Source: Chitiniphilus eburneus (GTDB lineage: Bacteria > Pseudomonadota > Gammaproteobacteria > Burkholderiales > Chitinibacteraceae). From it: a stretch of DNA of 64,000 nucleotides. Position numbers and translations under genes: made by a program. Shown piece after piece: positions 27,017-37,290 of the stretch. The stretch spans positions 86,123 through 150,122 of the forward strand of contig NZ_SUMF01000007.1 of NCBI RefSeq assembly GCF_005048205.1, written 5' to 3'. Each line of letters starts with the position of its first letter. Within the stretch, counting starts at the first letter, position 1. A model generated the notes under the pieces. That model had not been told where the DNA came from and searched no databases. It saw only the letters and a program-made list of their open reading frames with translations.

Positions 27017-28804
27017 TTAATGACCGCTGCCGAGTCGCCGTAACGAATCGGCCAGCTCCGCCACGCGGCGACGGGTTTCGTCCACCAGCAGATTGATTTC
27101 CCCCGCCGATTCGGCCGAGCGCGTCGCCAGCTTGCGTACTTCGTCGGCCACCACGGCAAAGCCGCGCCCCTGTTCCCCGGCGCGTGCCGCCTCGATCGCC
27201 GCGTTCAACGACAGCAGGTTGGTCTGGCTGGCAATGGCATCGATCACCGAGACAATGTTGCTGATCTGGTCGCTGGAGGCCAGCACCTGCTTCATCGCCA
27301 CGTTGGTTTCTTCCACCGCCTGCATCCGGGCGGTGATGTCGGTGCCATCCATCAACACCTTGCGTAGCTTGCCGTCCTGATCCTGCACCGGTGTGAACGA
27401 CGCCCCCAGCCATAGCTTGCTGCCTTCCGGACAGGTCAGCGGAAATTCGGTGACGAGAAACTCGCCGGCCGACAGCCGCCGTAACTGCTCCGCATCCAGA
27501 ATGCGGGTATACGGCGGCATGTGGGCGCGCACATCCTCGTAGCTCTTGGCGCGGAAGTGCTCGATCAGGTAGGGGCTGGCCTCGGTGAGCGTGCCATCCA
27601 CCAGCCATTCCGCCACGGCGTCCGAGCGGCCGATGGCTTCCAGCCGCACATTGAACTCCACCGCCTTTTCCTTGGTGTCGGTGATGTTGGCCTGGATCGA
27701 GATGAAGCGTTCCAGCTTGCCCTTGTCGTCGAACACGGGGTTGATCGCCAGCGAGATCCAGTACGGCTTGCCGTGACGGTCGTAGTTGAGGATTTCGTCG
27801 TGAAACGGCTGGCGCGCTGCCAGCTTTTGCCGGATACGGTCCACCGTGGCGCGATCGGTACGTTCGCCCTGCAACAGCGAACCGGGTTTCTTGCCGCGCA
27901 TGTCGTCCAGCGTAAAGCCGGTCATGCGCACGAAGCCGGGGTTCACGTATTCCACGCGGCCTTCGGCGTCGGTGATGATCACCGCATTGTCGGTTTCGTT
28001 GGCCACCAGCGACAGCAGGCGGAACTGCTCGCGCCGTGCCACTTCGTCGGTCACGTCCTTGAGAAAGGCGGTGTAGAGGATACGCCCCTCCAGCTCCACC
28101 CGGGATAGCGCCAGCGAGCCCCAGCGCTTCGTACCGTCCTTGCGCTCGATCGGTACTTCGCGGGTGGTCCCGACGATCTTGTCCTGCCCAGTGCGACGAT
28201 TGGCATTCACATATTCGTCATGGTTGGGCTGGATACCGCGCGGCACCAGCATCTTGACGTTCTGCCCCACCACCTCGGCGCGACCATAGCCCCACAGACG
28301 CTCGGCCGCAGCGTTGAAGAAGGTGACGAGGTTGTTCTCGTCGATCATCACCACCGCGTCCAGCGCCTGCTCCAGCGTCTGGTTGATGGTTTCGCGGGCG
28401 GTACGCTCGCGGGTGATGTCCTTGACGAAGGCGGTGTAGGAAATGCGATGGCCCACCTTCACCTTGGAGAGCGACAGGTTGGCCCAGACCCGCGTACCGT
28501 CCTTGCGCTCCAGCGTAATGTCGCGGCTGGTACCGACGATCTTGTCCTGCCCGGTGCGGCGGTTGGCGTCCACGTATTCGTCATGGTTGGGCTGGATGCC
28601 GCGCGGCACCAGAACCTTGACGTTGCGCCCCAGCACCTCCTGTCGTGAATATCCCCACAACCGTTCGGCGGCGCCGTTGAAGAAGGTGATGTTGTTGTCC
28701 GGGTCGATGCTGACCACCGCATCGATGGCCTGCTCCAGCACCTCCCGTAAGTTTTCTGTGCCACCGAGCGCCACCCGGCCCAACATTCTGCGCATGCTGA
28801 TCAT
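27017..28804 (-). CDS. Soluble methyl-accepting chemotaxis-like receptor with four PAS domains
   Basis: This 595-residue protein has no transmembrane segment. PAS1 (about 17-130) and PAS2 (about 141-254) are near-duplicates sharing [22 protein letters not shown] and ERKDGT. PAS3 (about 265-380) and PAS4 (about 385-495) follow. The last 90 residues hold only the tip of an MCP signalling domain ([20 protein letters not shown], then [20 protein letters not shown]). The receptor would sense redox, ligand or energy state in the cytoplasm and talk to CheA/CheW. Its MCP part is much shorter than the usual 250 residues, as in BdlA-like proteins. It is divergent from a diguanylate cyclase, which suggests a link to c-di-GMP control. 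Confidence 0.88.
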   Translation of the reverse strand: MISMRRMLGRVALGGTENLREVLEQAIDAVVSIDPDNNITFFNGAAERLWGYSRQEVLGRNVKVLVPRGIQPNHDEYVDANRRTGQDKIVGTSRDITLERKDGTRVWANLSLSKVKVGHRISYTAFVKDITRERTARETINQTLEQALDAVVMIDENNLVTFFNAAAERLWGYGRAEVVGQNVKMLVPRGIQPNHDEYVNANRRTGQDKIVGTTREVPIERKDGTKRWGSLALSRVELEGRILYTAFLKDVTDEVARREQFRLLSLVANETDNAVIITDAEGRVEYVNPGFVRMTGFTLDDMRGKKPGSLLQGERTDRATVDRIRQKLAARQPFHDEILNYDRHGKPYWISLAINPVFDDKGKLERFISIQANITDTKEKAVEFNVRLEAIGRSDAVAEWLVDGTLTEASPYLIEHFRAKSYEDVRAHMPPYTRILDAEQLRRLSAGEFLVTEFPLTCPEGSKLWLGASFTPVQDQDGKLRKVLMDGTDITARMQAVEETNVAMKQVLASSDQISNIVSVIDAIASQTNLLSLNAAIEAARAGEQGRGFAVVADEVRKLATRSAESAGEINLLVDETRRRVAELADSLRRLGSGH

Positions 28805-29040
28805 GATGTCATCCTGTGAAGTTGACGTTGTGGATCGTTTTTCTTTCGGCGTGGCACGCAGCGGCCGCCTGCTCTGACGCGGCTTCTATGTCGAATCGCT
28901 TAGCAATGAAATTCGTACAACGTCAGCCAAAAATAAATCCATGCAGACATGTATGACGACGAATGGCGGGCCATCCGCAAGAATGGGGTCGCCGGGTATA
29001 CTGGGCCGCCCCACTTTCCGCCATTGCAGCCGGACCCTTT

Positions 29041-30786
29041 GTGAAACGACACCGACTAGGCAGCGTGCTCGCCCTTTCTTTCGCCGCCACCGCCGTGGTG
29101 GTGGCTGCCACGGTGTCATTGCTGCTGGGTGAAATGGCCAGCGATCACAGCCGGCGCCGCATCGCCCAAGAACTGGAAGAACTGGCCAGCCAGTTGCGCG
29201 ATCGCCTGGATTCCGGCCTGGGCGAACGCCTGCACGACATGCAGTTGATCGCCGCCATGGAACGTGCCGGCGAGCCTTCGCCGCGGCGCGGTGCCGAACG
29301 CTTTGTACTGGAAAGCCTGAAGACGTCGTTTTCGCAATATGCGTGGATCGGCTTTGCCGATATCGACGGCCAGGTGCTGCATGCAACGGGGGGAATGCTG
29401 GAAGGCGTGAATGTCAGCGAGCGCCCCTGGTACCAGGGCGGGCTGCAAGGCCCGTTCGTGGGTGACGTGCACGAGGCCAAGCTGCTGGCCAAACTGCTGC
29501 CCGCCCCCGCCAGCGGGGAGCCGCTGCGTTTCGTCGATGTGGCCGCACCCGTGATCGGCCCCGACGGCACCGTGGAGGGCGTGCTGGGTGCGCACCTGTC
29601 CTGGGAATGGGCACACCACGTCGTCCAAAGCACCTTCCGCATCGCAGGCAAGACCCGCGGAATGGAAACCTTCATTCTCAGCCGCGACGGCAAGGTATTG
29701 CTGGCGCCGCCGGGCAAGGAAAAGGAAACCATGCCCGATCTGGGCGGTGCGTCGTCGCGAATCGCGCGCTGGTCCGACGGCCACCCCTATCTCACCGCGA
29801 CCAGCGTTTCCACCGGCTTCGGCAACGACTATCACGGCCTGGGATGGCAGGTAGTGGTGCGACAACCGGTGGAGGCAGCGTTCCAGCCGATCCGCCAGTT
29901 GCAGTGGGCCATCCTGCTGGGCGGCGCCGTTGCGGCGCTGATCTTCGCGGTATTGGGCATGTGGCTGGCACGCGTGCTGGCAAAGCCGTTGCTGGAACTG
30001 GCCAGCGCGGCGGATCGCCTGCGGCATGGCGAGCACGATGTGCGGATTCCCGATGCCAACCAGTATCGCGAGGCGGCCCGGCTGTCGGCGTCGTTGCGGC
30101 ACCTGGTGGCAAGCCTGACCAACAAGAGCGCCAAGCTGGCGGCGCTGAACGCATCGCTGGAGGAACAGGTGCACGATCGCACCGAAATGCTCGACCGCGC
30201 CAACCAGCACCTGCTGGGCACCTTGCAGGAACGCGAAATGCTGGTGCAGCGGCTGGAGGAACTGGCCAATACCGACAGCCTGACCGGCCTGCTCAATCGC
30301 CGCGCCTTCTTCGAGCGCGCCGATCAGGAACGGCGCCATGCCGAGCGCGGCGGTACATCGCTGGCGGCCATCGCGCTCGACATCGATTTCTTCAAGCGAG
30401 TGAACGATCAACACGGACACGCGGTGGGCGATCAGGTGTTGCAGGCACTGGCCCGCACCTGCCATCTCACCTTGCGCGAGGTGGATCTGATCGCCCGTTT
30501 CGGCGGCGAGGAGTTCATCCTGCTGCTGCCCGACGCCTCCCTGGCCGACGGCATCCGGGTTGCGGAACGCCTGCGCCAGGCCATCGCCGCGCTGCGAATT
30601 CCCTTGCCCGACACGATGCTGGGCATCACGGTCAGCCTGGGCGTGGCGGTGCATCGCCATGGGCTGGCGCTGGACGCACTGCTCACCCAGGCGGACCACG
30701 CACTCTATGCCGCCAAGCGCAATGGCCGCAATCGGGTGGAATATCTGCCGGAAGAGATGGCGGGGCAGGACGCCGCGTCGGGCTAG
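29041..30786 (+). CDS. Membrane diguanylate cyclase with dCache sensor, HAMP and GGDEF domains
   Basis: The protein has 581 residues when started at GTG 29041. An N-terminal membrane helix (about 8-30) is followed by a periplasmic dCache-type sensor (GVNVSERPWYQGGLQGP, FVDVAAPVIGPDG) and a second helix near 290-315. A HAMP linker, a short coiled coil and the GGDEF domain complete it. The active-site loop is GGEEF at 488-492, with an inhibitory RxxD site (R479-D482) five residues before it, so it should make c-di-GMP and be product-inhibited. An ATG at 28963 would add 26 unlikely residues. Its TAG stop is completed by the first base of a MITE-like element. Confidence 0.92.
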   Translation: MKRHRLGSVLALSFAATAVVVAATVSLLLGEMASDHSRRRIAQELEELASQLRDRLDSGLGERLHDMQLIAAMERAGEPSPRRGAERFVLESLKTSFSQYAWIGFADIDGQVLHATGGMLEGVNVSERPWYQGGLQGPFVGDVHEAKLLAKLLPAPASGEPLRFVDVAAPVIGPDGTVEGVLGAHLSWEWAHHVVQSTFRIAGKTRGMETFILSRDGKVLLAPPGKEKETMPDLGGASSRIARWSDGHPYLTATSVSTGFGNDYHGLGWQVVVRQPVEAAFQPIRQLQWAILLGGAVAALIFAVLGMWLARVLAKPLLELASAADRLRHGEHDVRIPDANQYREAARLSASLRHLVASLTNKSAKLAALNASLEEQVHDRTEMLDRANQHLLGTLQEREMLVQRLEELANTDSLTGLLNRRAFFERADQERRHAERGGTSLAAIALDIDFFKRVNDQHGHAVGDQVLQALARTCHLTLREVDLIARFGGEEFILLLPDASLADGIRVAERLRQAIAALRIPLPDTMLGITVSLGVAVHRHGLALDALLTQADHALYAAKRNGRNRVEYLPEEMAGQDAASG

Positions 30787-30951
30787 GGCGCGTCATCCAA
30801 TGTTTCACGACAGCGTTCGGTGCAGTTCGGGATGCCGCGCAAGGAGGTGGACGCGCCGCGGTATGGATACCGCAAGCGGCCGGCGACGCCGCGCGGCGCC
30901 CGAAATGCACCGAACCCACAGCGCTGCCGCGAAACATTGGATGACACGCCC
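30786..30951. mobile_element. MITE-like element (copy 2), TA-flanked, 166 bp
   Basis: Both ends are flanked by TA (30784-30785 and 30952-30953). The terminal inverted repeats pair over about 30 bases (left GGGCGCGTCATCCAATGTTT, right ending AACATTGGATGACACGCCC) with three mismatches. The core contains GCGGTATGGATACCGC. It has no coding capacity. TA flanks and size recall Tc1/mariner-IS630-type MITEs and Neisseria Correia elements. The left TA plus its first G form the TAG stop of the diguanylate cyclase; restoring the empty site would give TAA. Confidence 0.8.
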
Positions 30952-31051
30952 TAAGGCGAATCGGCGTTCAAGCACGGGGTGAATCGGCCCGTGGCTCGGC
31001 GAAGATACGCGGGCACGACGTCGCTTTCCGCTGCGCATGCCGCGCCCCCGG

Positions 31052-31918
31052 TCAATGCACCTGCGGCCCCGCCGATCCGGTGCCGTGGCCACTGAACAAC
31101 TGCGCCACGTCCACCGGGTCGAAGTGATACGGCTTGCCGCAGAACTCGCAGGTCACGTCGATCTCGCCCTTTTCCGCGAGCACCTGGTCCACCTCGTGCT
31201 GGCCCACCATCTTCAGCATGCTGCCCACCCGCTCGCGCGAGCAGGTGCAGGCGAAACGCGGTGCCACGGGGTCGAACACGCGCACCTGCTCTTGGTGGAA
31301 CAGCCGGTAGAGCGTTTCGCGCACCGGCAGGTCGAGCAGTTCGTCGGCGGTGATCGTTTCCGACAGCTTCTGCACCCGCTCCCAGGCATCCGGATCGCCC
31401 AGGCCGGCCGGCATTTTCTGCACCAGCAGGCCCGCCGCGCGCTCACCCCGGCTGCTCAGCCATAGGCGGGTTTCCAGTTGCTCCGAGCGTTCCATGTAGT
31501 GCTCGATGATCTCGGCCACGCTCTGGCCCGGCTCGAAGCCGACGATCCCCTGGTAGGTTTCACCGTCGGTGGGTTCGAGCGTGATGGCGAAACGTCCGCG
31601 CCCCAGCAGTTCGGCCAGCGACACGTCAGGCACCTCTCCTTCCCAGCGCGCGGTGGCGCGCAGCGTCGTTTCGCTGGTGCACTCCACCACGATCAGCTTG
31701 ACCGCGCCAGTACCGTGCAGCTGCATGATCAGCGTACCGTCGAATTTCAGCGTGGCCGACAGCAGCGTGGCGGCGGCCAGCAGTTCGCCGATCAGCGTCC
31801 GCAGCACCGGCGGGTAATCCTGGCGCGCCAGCACTTCCTTGAAAGTGGCATCCAGTTGCACGATCTCGCCGCGTACCGGCGCATCGTCGAAAAGAAATCG
31901 TTCCAGGGTATCGGTCAT
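31052..31918 (-). CDS. hslO: Redox-regulated chaperone Hsp33
   Basis: Hsp33 is a cytoplasmic holdase activated by oxidative unfolding. The 288-residue protein has the expected length. The N-terminal domain opens with FLFDDAPVRGEIVQL. The C-terminal zinc centre is CTCSRERV (CxC) followed by CEFCGKPYHF (CxxC), the four redox-switch cysteines. The C-terminus is a little longer than usual and ends in a Gly/Ser-rich tail. It is followed, in transcription order, by no close gene on its 3' side, and the yhcH-like gene lies 61 bp upstream on the same strand. Regulation is not evident from the sequence. Confidence 0.96.
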   Translation of the reverse strand: MTDTLERFLFDDAPVRGEIVQLDATFKEVLARQDYPPVLRTLIGELLAAATLLSATLKFDGTLIMQLHGTGAVKLIVVECTSETTLRATARWEGEVPDVSLAELLGRGRFAITLEPTDGETYQGIVGFEPGQSVAEIIEHYMERSEQLETRLWLSSRGERAAGLLVQKMPAGLGDPDAWERVQKLSETITADELLDLPVRETLYRLFHQEQVRVFDPVAPRFACTCSRERVGSMLKMVGQHEVDQVLAEKGEIDVTCEFCGKPYHFDPVDVAQLFSGHGTGSAGPQVH

Positions 31919-31979
31919 GTATCGGGTTCCATGTCGGGCGGGATCGCCGGGCGATCCGCAGGCAGGTGTGGCGCGGCGC

Positions 31980-33028
<1,049 letters not shown>

Positions 33029-33079
33029 CGGGTTTCCTTGCTTTGAAAGATGATGATGCGGGCCGCCGGGCCCGACGGC

Positions 33080-33571
33080 TCAACGACGTTCGTCCTCGAT
33101 CAGCGCCACCAGCCGCGCCAGCGCATGGCGCACCGTGGCGGCACGCACCGCAGCGCGGTCGCCACCGAACTGCTGCCGCTCGGTGACGATGCCAGTGGGC
33201 GTGGCCCAGGCGAACCACACCGTGCCGACGGGCTTGTCGGCGCTGCCGCCATCCGGCCCGGCCACGCCGGATACCGCTACCGCGTATTGCGCGCCGGCAC
33301 GCTCGCAGGCGCCCTGCGCCATCGCCGCCGCCACCGGCTCGCTGACCGCGCCCAACCCCTGGATAAAGACGGGCGGTACGTCCAGCATGTCGATCTTGGC
33401 GAGGTTGGCGTAGGTGACAAAGCCGCGCTCGAACCACGCCGAGCTGCCGGGCACGTCGGTGATCGCACCGGCAATCAGGCCGCCAGTGCATGACTCCGCC
33501 GTGGTCACGGTGGCGCCGCGCGCCGCGAGCAGGCAGCCCAGTTCGGCCGCCAGGGCAAAGGTATCGTGCAT
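33080..33571 (-). CDS. pncC: Nicotinamide-nucleotide amidase, CinA C-terminal domain protein
   Basis: This 163-residue stand-alone CinA-C domain protein hydrolyses nicotinamide mononucleotide to nicotinate mononucleotide in pyridine-nucleotide salvage. The signature TTAESCTGGLIAGAITD (about 27-43) has the catalytic serine, and VAVSGVAGPDGGS and KPVGTVWFAW are also conserved. ATG 33571 overlaps the orn stop by one base (TGATG), pointing to coupled translation. The longer frame to 33829 is read-through over orn and was rejected. The N-terminal MoCF domain of full-length CinA is absent, as is common in proteobacteria. Confidence 0.93.
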   Translation of the reverse strand: MHDTFALAAELGCLLAARGATVTTAESCTGGLIAGAITDVPGSSAWFERGFVTYANLAKIDMLDVPPVFIQGLGAVSEPVAAAMAQGACERAGAQYAVAVSGVAGPDGGSADKPVGTVWFAWATPTGIVTERQQFGGDRAAVRAATVRHALARLVALIEDERR

Positions 33572-34140
33572 CAGTCGATCGGCATCTGCGCGCTGGGCAC
33601 CTTCAGGAAGTGCTCGCGGTAGAACTTGAGTTCGTCGATGGATTCGTGGATATCGGCCAGCGCGGTGTGCTTGCCCTGCTTCTTGAACATCTTGTGCACT
33701 TCGGGCCGCCAGCGACGGCACAGTTCCTTGAGCGTCGAGACATCCAGGTTGCGGTAGTGGAACCAGGTTTCCAGCTCTGGCATCCAGCGCACCATGAAGC
33801 GCCGATCCTGGCAGATGGAGTTGCCGCACATCGGGCTGGCGTTCTTGGGAACGTATTGCTCCAGGAAGGCCAGGGCCTGCGTCGTCACCGCCGCCTCGTC
33901 CAGCGTTGATTGCTTCACCCGGTCGATCAGGCCGGAGCGGCCATGGGTGCCCTTGTTCCAGTCGTCCATGCCGTCGAGAACCTCGTCCGGCTGGTGTACG
34001 GCCCAGACCGGGCTTTCCGCAACGATATTGAGGTGGGTATCGGTAATGACGATGGCCAGTTCGATGATGCGATCCTGCTGCGGGTCGAGCCCGGTCATTT
34101 CCATGTCGAGCCAGATCAGGTGGTTTTGGTCTTGCGGCAT
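33571..34140 (-). CDS. orn: Oligoribonuclease
   Basis: Orn degrades two-residue RNAs, including pGpG from c-di-GMP breakdown, which matters in a genome with several c-di-GMP enzymes. The 189-residue protein is a DEDDh exonuclease. [12 protein letters not shown] (9-20) has the first D-x-[13 protein letters not shown] the second acidic residue, and [11 protein letters not shown] the final His and Asp. ATG 34140 has GAGG shortly upstream. It is divergent from the M48 protease gene and directly precedes pncC. The frame upstream to 34653 overlaps the protease gene and is not coding. Confidence 0.97.
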   Translation of the reverse strand: MPQDQNHLIWLDMEMTGLDPQQDRIIELAIVITDTHLNIVAESPVWAVHQPDEVLDGMDDWNKGTHGRSGLIDRVKQSTLDEAAVTTQALAFLEQYVPKNASPMCGNSICQDRRFMVRWMPELETWFHYRNLDVSTLKELCRRWRPEVHKMFKKQGKHTALADIHESIDELKFYREHFLKVPSAQMPID

Positions 34141-34278
34141 GCTGGCCTCAGATTGAATGCGAAAGCGCCATTCTAGCATCGGCGCCCGCGCGCTCAGCGG
34201 CAGCAGCGGACACGGAGCGCCGCCCGCGCTGTGCCATAATCGCCCCTTTCCCCGTAAGCTGCCGTTCCCGAGCACCTC

Positions 34279-35526
34279 ATGACCGCCCACCAGTTTTCCG
34301 CCCTGTTCGTCTTCGCCCTCTTCGCCAGCGTGCTGCTGCAACTGTGGCTGGCCCAGCGCCACGCCAACCACGTGCGCCGCCATCGCCAGGCCGTGCCGGC
34401 GGAATTCGCCGAATCGATCACCCTGGCCAGCCACCAGCGCGCGGCCGACTACACGGCAGCCAAGGTGAAGTTCGGCATGATCGTCACCGTGTTCGAAGCC
34501 ATCGTGCTGGCTGGCTTCACGCTCGGCGGCGGGATCGAATGGCTGATGGATGTGGCACAAGACTGGTTCGGGCCGGGCATCCTGTCCGGTGTGGCGATGA
34601 TCGCGCTGCTGGGCCTCGTCAACGCCGCGCTGTCGCTGCCGTTCTCGTGGCATTCCACGTTCGGCATCGAAGCGCGCTTCGGCTTCAACCAGACCACCCC
34701 CCGCCTGTTCCTGGCCGATCTCGCCAAGAGCGCGCTGCTGGCCGCCGTGCTGGGCCTGCCGCTGGTGGCCGGCGTGCTGTGGCTGATGACGCGGATGGGC
34801 GATGCGTGGTGGCTGTGGGTATGGGCCGCCTGGGTGGCGTTCACCTTCGTCATGATGTGGATCTTCCCCACCTGGATCGCGCCGCTGTTCAACAAGTTCG
34901 AGCCGCTGCCGGACGAAGCCCTGCGCAGCCGCATCGAATCGCTACTGTCGCGCTGCGGCTTCAAGGCCGCCGGCATCTTCATGATGGATGGCTCCAAGCG
35001 CTCCAGTCACGGCAACGCCTACTTCACCGGATTCGGCAAGACCAAGCGCATCGTGTTCTTCGATACCCTGCTCAAGCAGTTGAGCGGCGACGAGATCGAA
35101 GCCGTACTGGCCCACGAATTGGGCCACTTCAAGCGCCGCCACATCATGCAGCGCATGATCTGGACCTTCGCGCTGATGCTGGGTCTGCTGTGGCTGCTGG
35201 CGCAATTGATGCACGAGCCGTGGTTCTACCAGGGCCTGGGCGTGCAGAGCGCCAATACCGCCACCGCGTTGACGCTGTTCTTCCTGGTACTGCCGGTATT
35301 CACCTTCCTGTTCGGGCCGCTGGGCTCGTGGCTGTCGCGCAAGCACGAGTACGAGGCGGATGCCTTCGCGGCGGCCGAAACGCGCGCCGGCGACCTGATC
35401 GCCGCGTTGGTGAAGCTGTATCGCGACAACGCGGCCACGCTGACACCCGACCCACTGCATAGCGTGTTCTATGACAGCCATCCGCCCGCCGCACTGCGTA
35501 TCGCGGCGCTGAAAAGGCAGATGTAA
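34279..35526 (+). CDS. M48 family metallopeptidase (Ste24/CAAX protease type)
   Basis: This 415-residue membrane protease has about seven transmembrane segments. The zinc site is HELGH in [13 protein letters not shown] (about residues 278-290), with the third ligand in [10 protein letters not shown] (about 355-364). The N-terminal domain (Peptidase_M48_N) contains [15 protein letters not shown], typical of Ste24-like enzymes. Such proteins degrade or process membrane proteins; in bacteria the substrate is usually unknown. It is divergent from orn and upstream of PCD and rsgA, an arrangement also seen in related beta-proteobacteria as far as I recall. Confidence 0.93.
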   Translation: MTAHQFSALFVFALFASVLLQLWLAQRHANHVRRHRQAVPAEFAESITLASHQRAADYTAAKVKFGMIVTVFEAIVLAGFTLGGGIEWLMDVAQDWFGPGILSGVAMIALLGLVNAALSLPFSWHSTFGIEARFGFNQTTPRLFLADLAKSALLAAVLGLPLVAGVLWLMTRMGDAWWLWVWAAWVAFTFVMMWIFPTWIAPLFNKFEPLPDEALRSRIESLLSRCGFKAAGIFMMDGSKRSSHGNAYFTGFGKTKRIVFFDTLLKQLSGDEIEAVLAHELGHFKRRHIMQRMIWTFALMLGLLWLLAQLMHEPWFYQGLGVQSANTATALTLFFLVLPVFTFLFGPLGSWLSRKHEYEADAFAAAETRAGDLIAALVKLYRDNAATLTPDPLHSVFYDSHPPAALRIAALKRQM

Positions 35527-35628
35527 CGAAGCCGGCCCGGCGAGCGGCGCTACAGGTGATAACGAATGGCTTGCGTTTAAATGGCGATTCGCCATAGAAC
35601 GGGACATCTCCTCACTGGAAGCGCTGTC

Positions 35629-35943
35629 ATGTCACTCGCCGATGAAAGCTGCCAAACCGACGCCGCCGCCCTCTCCACCGTGGAGGCGGAAATGCTGCTC
35701 ACCGATGTGGACGATTGGCTCACCGCACAGAAAACACTGGAAAAGACTTTCCGCTTCAAGAACTTCCACGAGACCATGGCCTTCGTCAACGCGGTATCGT
35801 GGATCGCCCACCGGCAGGATCATCACCCCGACCTGGAAGTCAGCTACAGCCGCTGCAAGGTATCGTGGAGTACCCATTCGGCCGGTGGCCTGACACGCAA
35901 CGATTTCATCTGCGCAGCACGCGTGGATGCCCTGCAAAGCTGA
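35629..35943 (+). CDS. phhB: 4a-hydroxytetrahydrobiopterin dehydratase (pterin-4-alpha-carbinolamine dehydratase)
   Basis: This 104-residue PCD regenerates pterin cofactor by dehydrating its 4a-carbinolamine. The family signature is KTFRFKNFHETMAFVNAV then AHRQDHHPDLEVSY; the H-H-P-D is part of the active site. The C-terminal TRNDFICAARVDAL is also typical. ATG 35629 has GGAAG upstream; a start at 35581 would add 16 residues without family match. rsgA begins 14 bp downstream on the same strand. No phenylalanine hydroxylase gene is in the window. Confidence 0.94.
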   Translation: MSLADESCQTDAAALSTVEAEMLLTDVDDWLTAQKTLEKTFRFKNFHETMAFVNAVSWIAHRQDHHPDLEVSYSRCKVSWSTHSAGGLTRNDFICAARVDALQS

Positions 35944-35956
35944 CCACCCGAGCTGA

Positions 35957-36847
35957 ATGAAGCCATCCGATCCCGTCATTGCCACCATCGTCGCCAGCCA
36001 CGGCCGCGCCTACATCATCGAACAGGCCGACGGTAGTCGGCTGACCGCCAGCGCGCGCGGCAAGAAAACCGACTACGCCTGTGGCGACCGGGTCCGGATC
36101 AAGGTCCTGAATGCCGAGCAGGCAGTGATCGAGGGGGTGGAGCCGCGCAGCACCCTGCTCTACCGCTCGGATCAATGGCGCGAGAAACTGATCGCCGCCA
36201 ATGTCACGCAACTGGTGATCGTCGCCGCGCCGGTGCCCAGCTTCTCCGAAGAACTGATCGGCCGTTGCCTGATCGCCGCCGAGGCCGGCGGCATCGAGCC
36301 GCTGATCGTACTCAACAAGTGCGACCTGCTCGAAGCCGACGCCGCGCGGCGGAAGATGGCGTTCTGGCGCGGCCTGGGCTACCGCGTGCTGGAGTTGTCC
36401 GCCCAGGAACATATCGCGCCGCTGCTGCCCTACCTCGCCGGCCAGATCAGCGTGCTGGTGGGGCAATCGGGCATGGGCAAATCCACCATCACCAACGCAC
36501 TGCTGCCCGACGCCCGCGCCCGGGTGAAGGAAATCTCCGTCGCGCTCGATTCCGGCAAGCACACCACCACCCACGCCACGCTGTACCACCTGGATGCCCA
36601 GTCGCACCTGATCGATTCGCCGGGCCTGCAATCGTTCGGCCTGGCGCATGTCGCCGCCGAAGACCTGCCCGGCCTGATGCCGGACCTGCGCGAACACCTG
36701 GGCGGCTGTCGCTTCCATAACTGCCGCCACCGCGCCGAACCTGGCTGCGCCCTGCGCGCCGCCGCCGAAACCGGCGCCATCCGCGCCGACCGCATGGCGT
36801 TGCTGTACCGGTTGCAGGATGAACTGGCGGCGGCTGCGGCGTATTAG
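35957..36847 (+). CDS. rsgA: Ribosome small-subunit biogenesis GTPase RsgA
   Basis: RsgA is a circularly permuted GTPase that checks maturation of the 30S subunit. The 296-residue protein begins with an OB domain (IATIVASHGRAYIIEQ). It then has G4 first (LIVLNKCDL), followed by the P-loop GQSGMGKSTI, the switch (TTTHATLYHL) and G3 (LIDSPGLQSFGL). The C-terminal zinc finger is GCRFHNCRHRAEPGCAL. It is in tandem with PCD and downstream of the M48 gene. Length and motifs are normal, and no regulation is visible. Confidence 0.97.
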   Translation: MKPSDPVIATIVASHGRAYIIEQADGSRLTASARGKKTDYACGDRVRIKVLNAEQAVIEGVEPRSTLLYRSDQWREKLIAANVTQLVIVAAPVPSFSEELIGRCLIAAEAGGIEPLIVLNKCDLLEADAARRKMAFWRGLGYRVLELSAQEHIAPLLPYLAGQISVLVGQSGMGKSTITNALLPDARARVKEISVALDSGKHTTTHATLYHLDAQSHLIDSPGLQSFGLAHVAAEDLPGLMPDLREHLGGCRFHNCRHRAEPGCALRAAAETGAIRADRMALLYRLQDELAAAAAY

Positions 36848-37290
36848 GCGCCTCATTGCTCACTGTGGTTCAAGATTTAGGGTCCCCCAATCGCTCCGAA
36901 ATATGTGCCCTCAGCGGGCAGATGAACGCAGCGATAGCTGCCGGCGCTGCATCGGCAGCCGGTTCATCGCCGCTCGATTCATTGCCATGCACCAAACCTC
37001 GGCGCGTTTGTATCCCTGGAAAATCCGTTTGCTCATCCTCCCCACCCATCGACCCATATCGGGAGCCCGGCGCTTCAATTTAATTCCTCCAAATATATTC
37101 CGGGCCTAGCCGCGAATTGCGACTCACGATATAGTTGCGAACGTTTTTGAATGGATCACCATTCATGAACGTCTGCATGTGATTTTTCATGCACATATCA
37201 ATACAAGATGCTGTCAATGCGAGCCCGGGATCAGTGGGCCCGTTTTTTGGTAGCCATTTCAATACAAAATTGTTTGTCAGGGGGATTATC
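36848..37290. other. Intergenic region before the lipoprotein gene
   Basis: The left part has a half-arm (36862-36873, CTGTGGTTCAAG) of the long inverted-repeat family also found at 11748 and 44178. From about 37070 the sequence is clearly poorer in GC than the surroundings, continuing into the lipoprotein gene. I see no gene or definite promoter. Confidence 0.5.

Noticed and set aside
29116..30699. Minus-strand 527-codon frame within the diguanylate cyclase
   Set aside because: Antisense shadow of a gene with intact GGEEF and sensor domains; no motif of its own.
33571..34653. Extended N-terminus for Orn of about 170 residues
   Set aside because: It overlaps the divergent M48 protease gene in antisense and lacks similarity; ATG 34140 matches the family start exactly.
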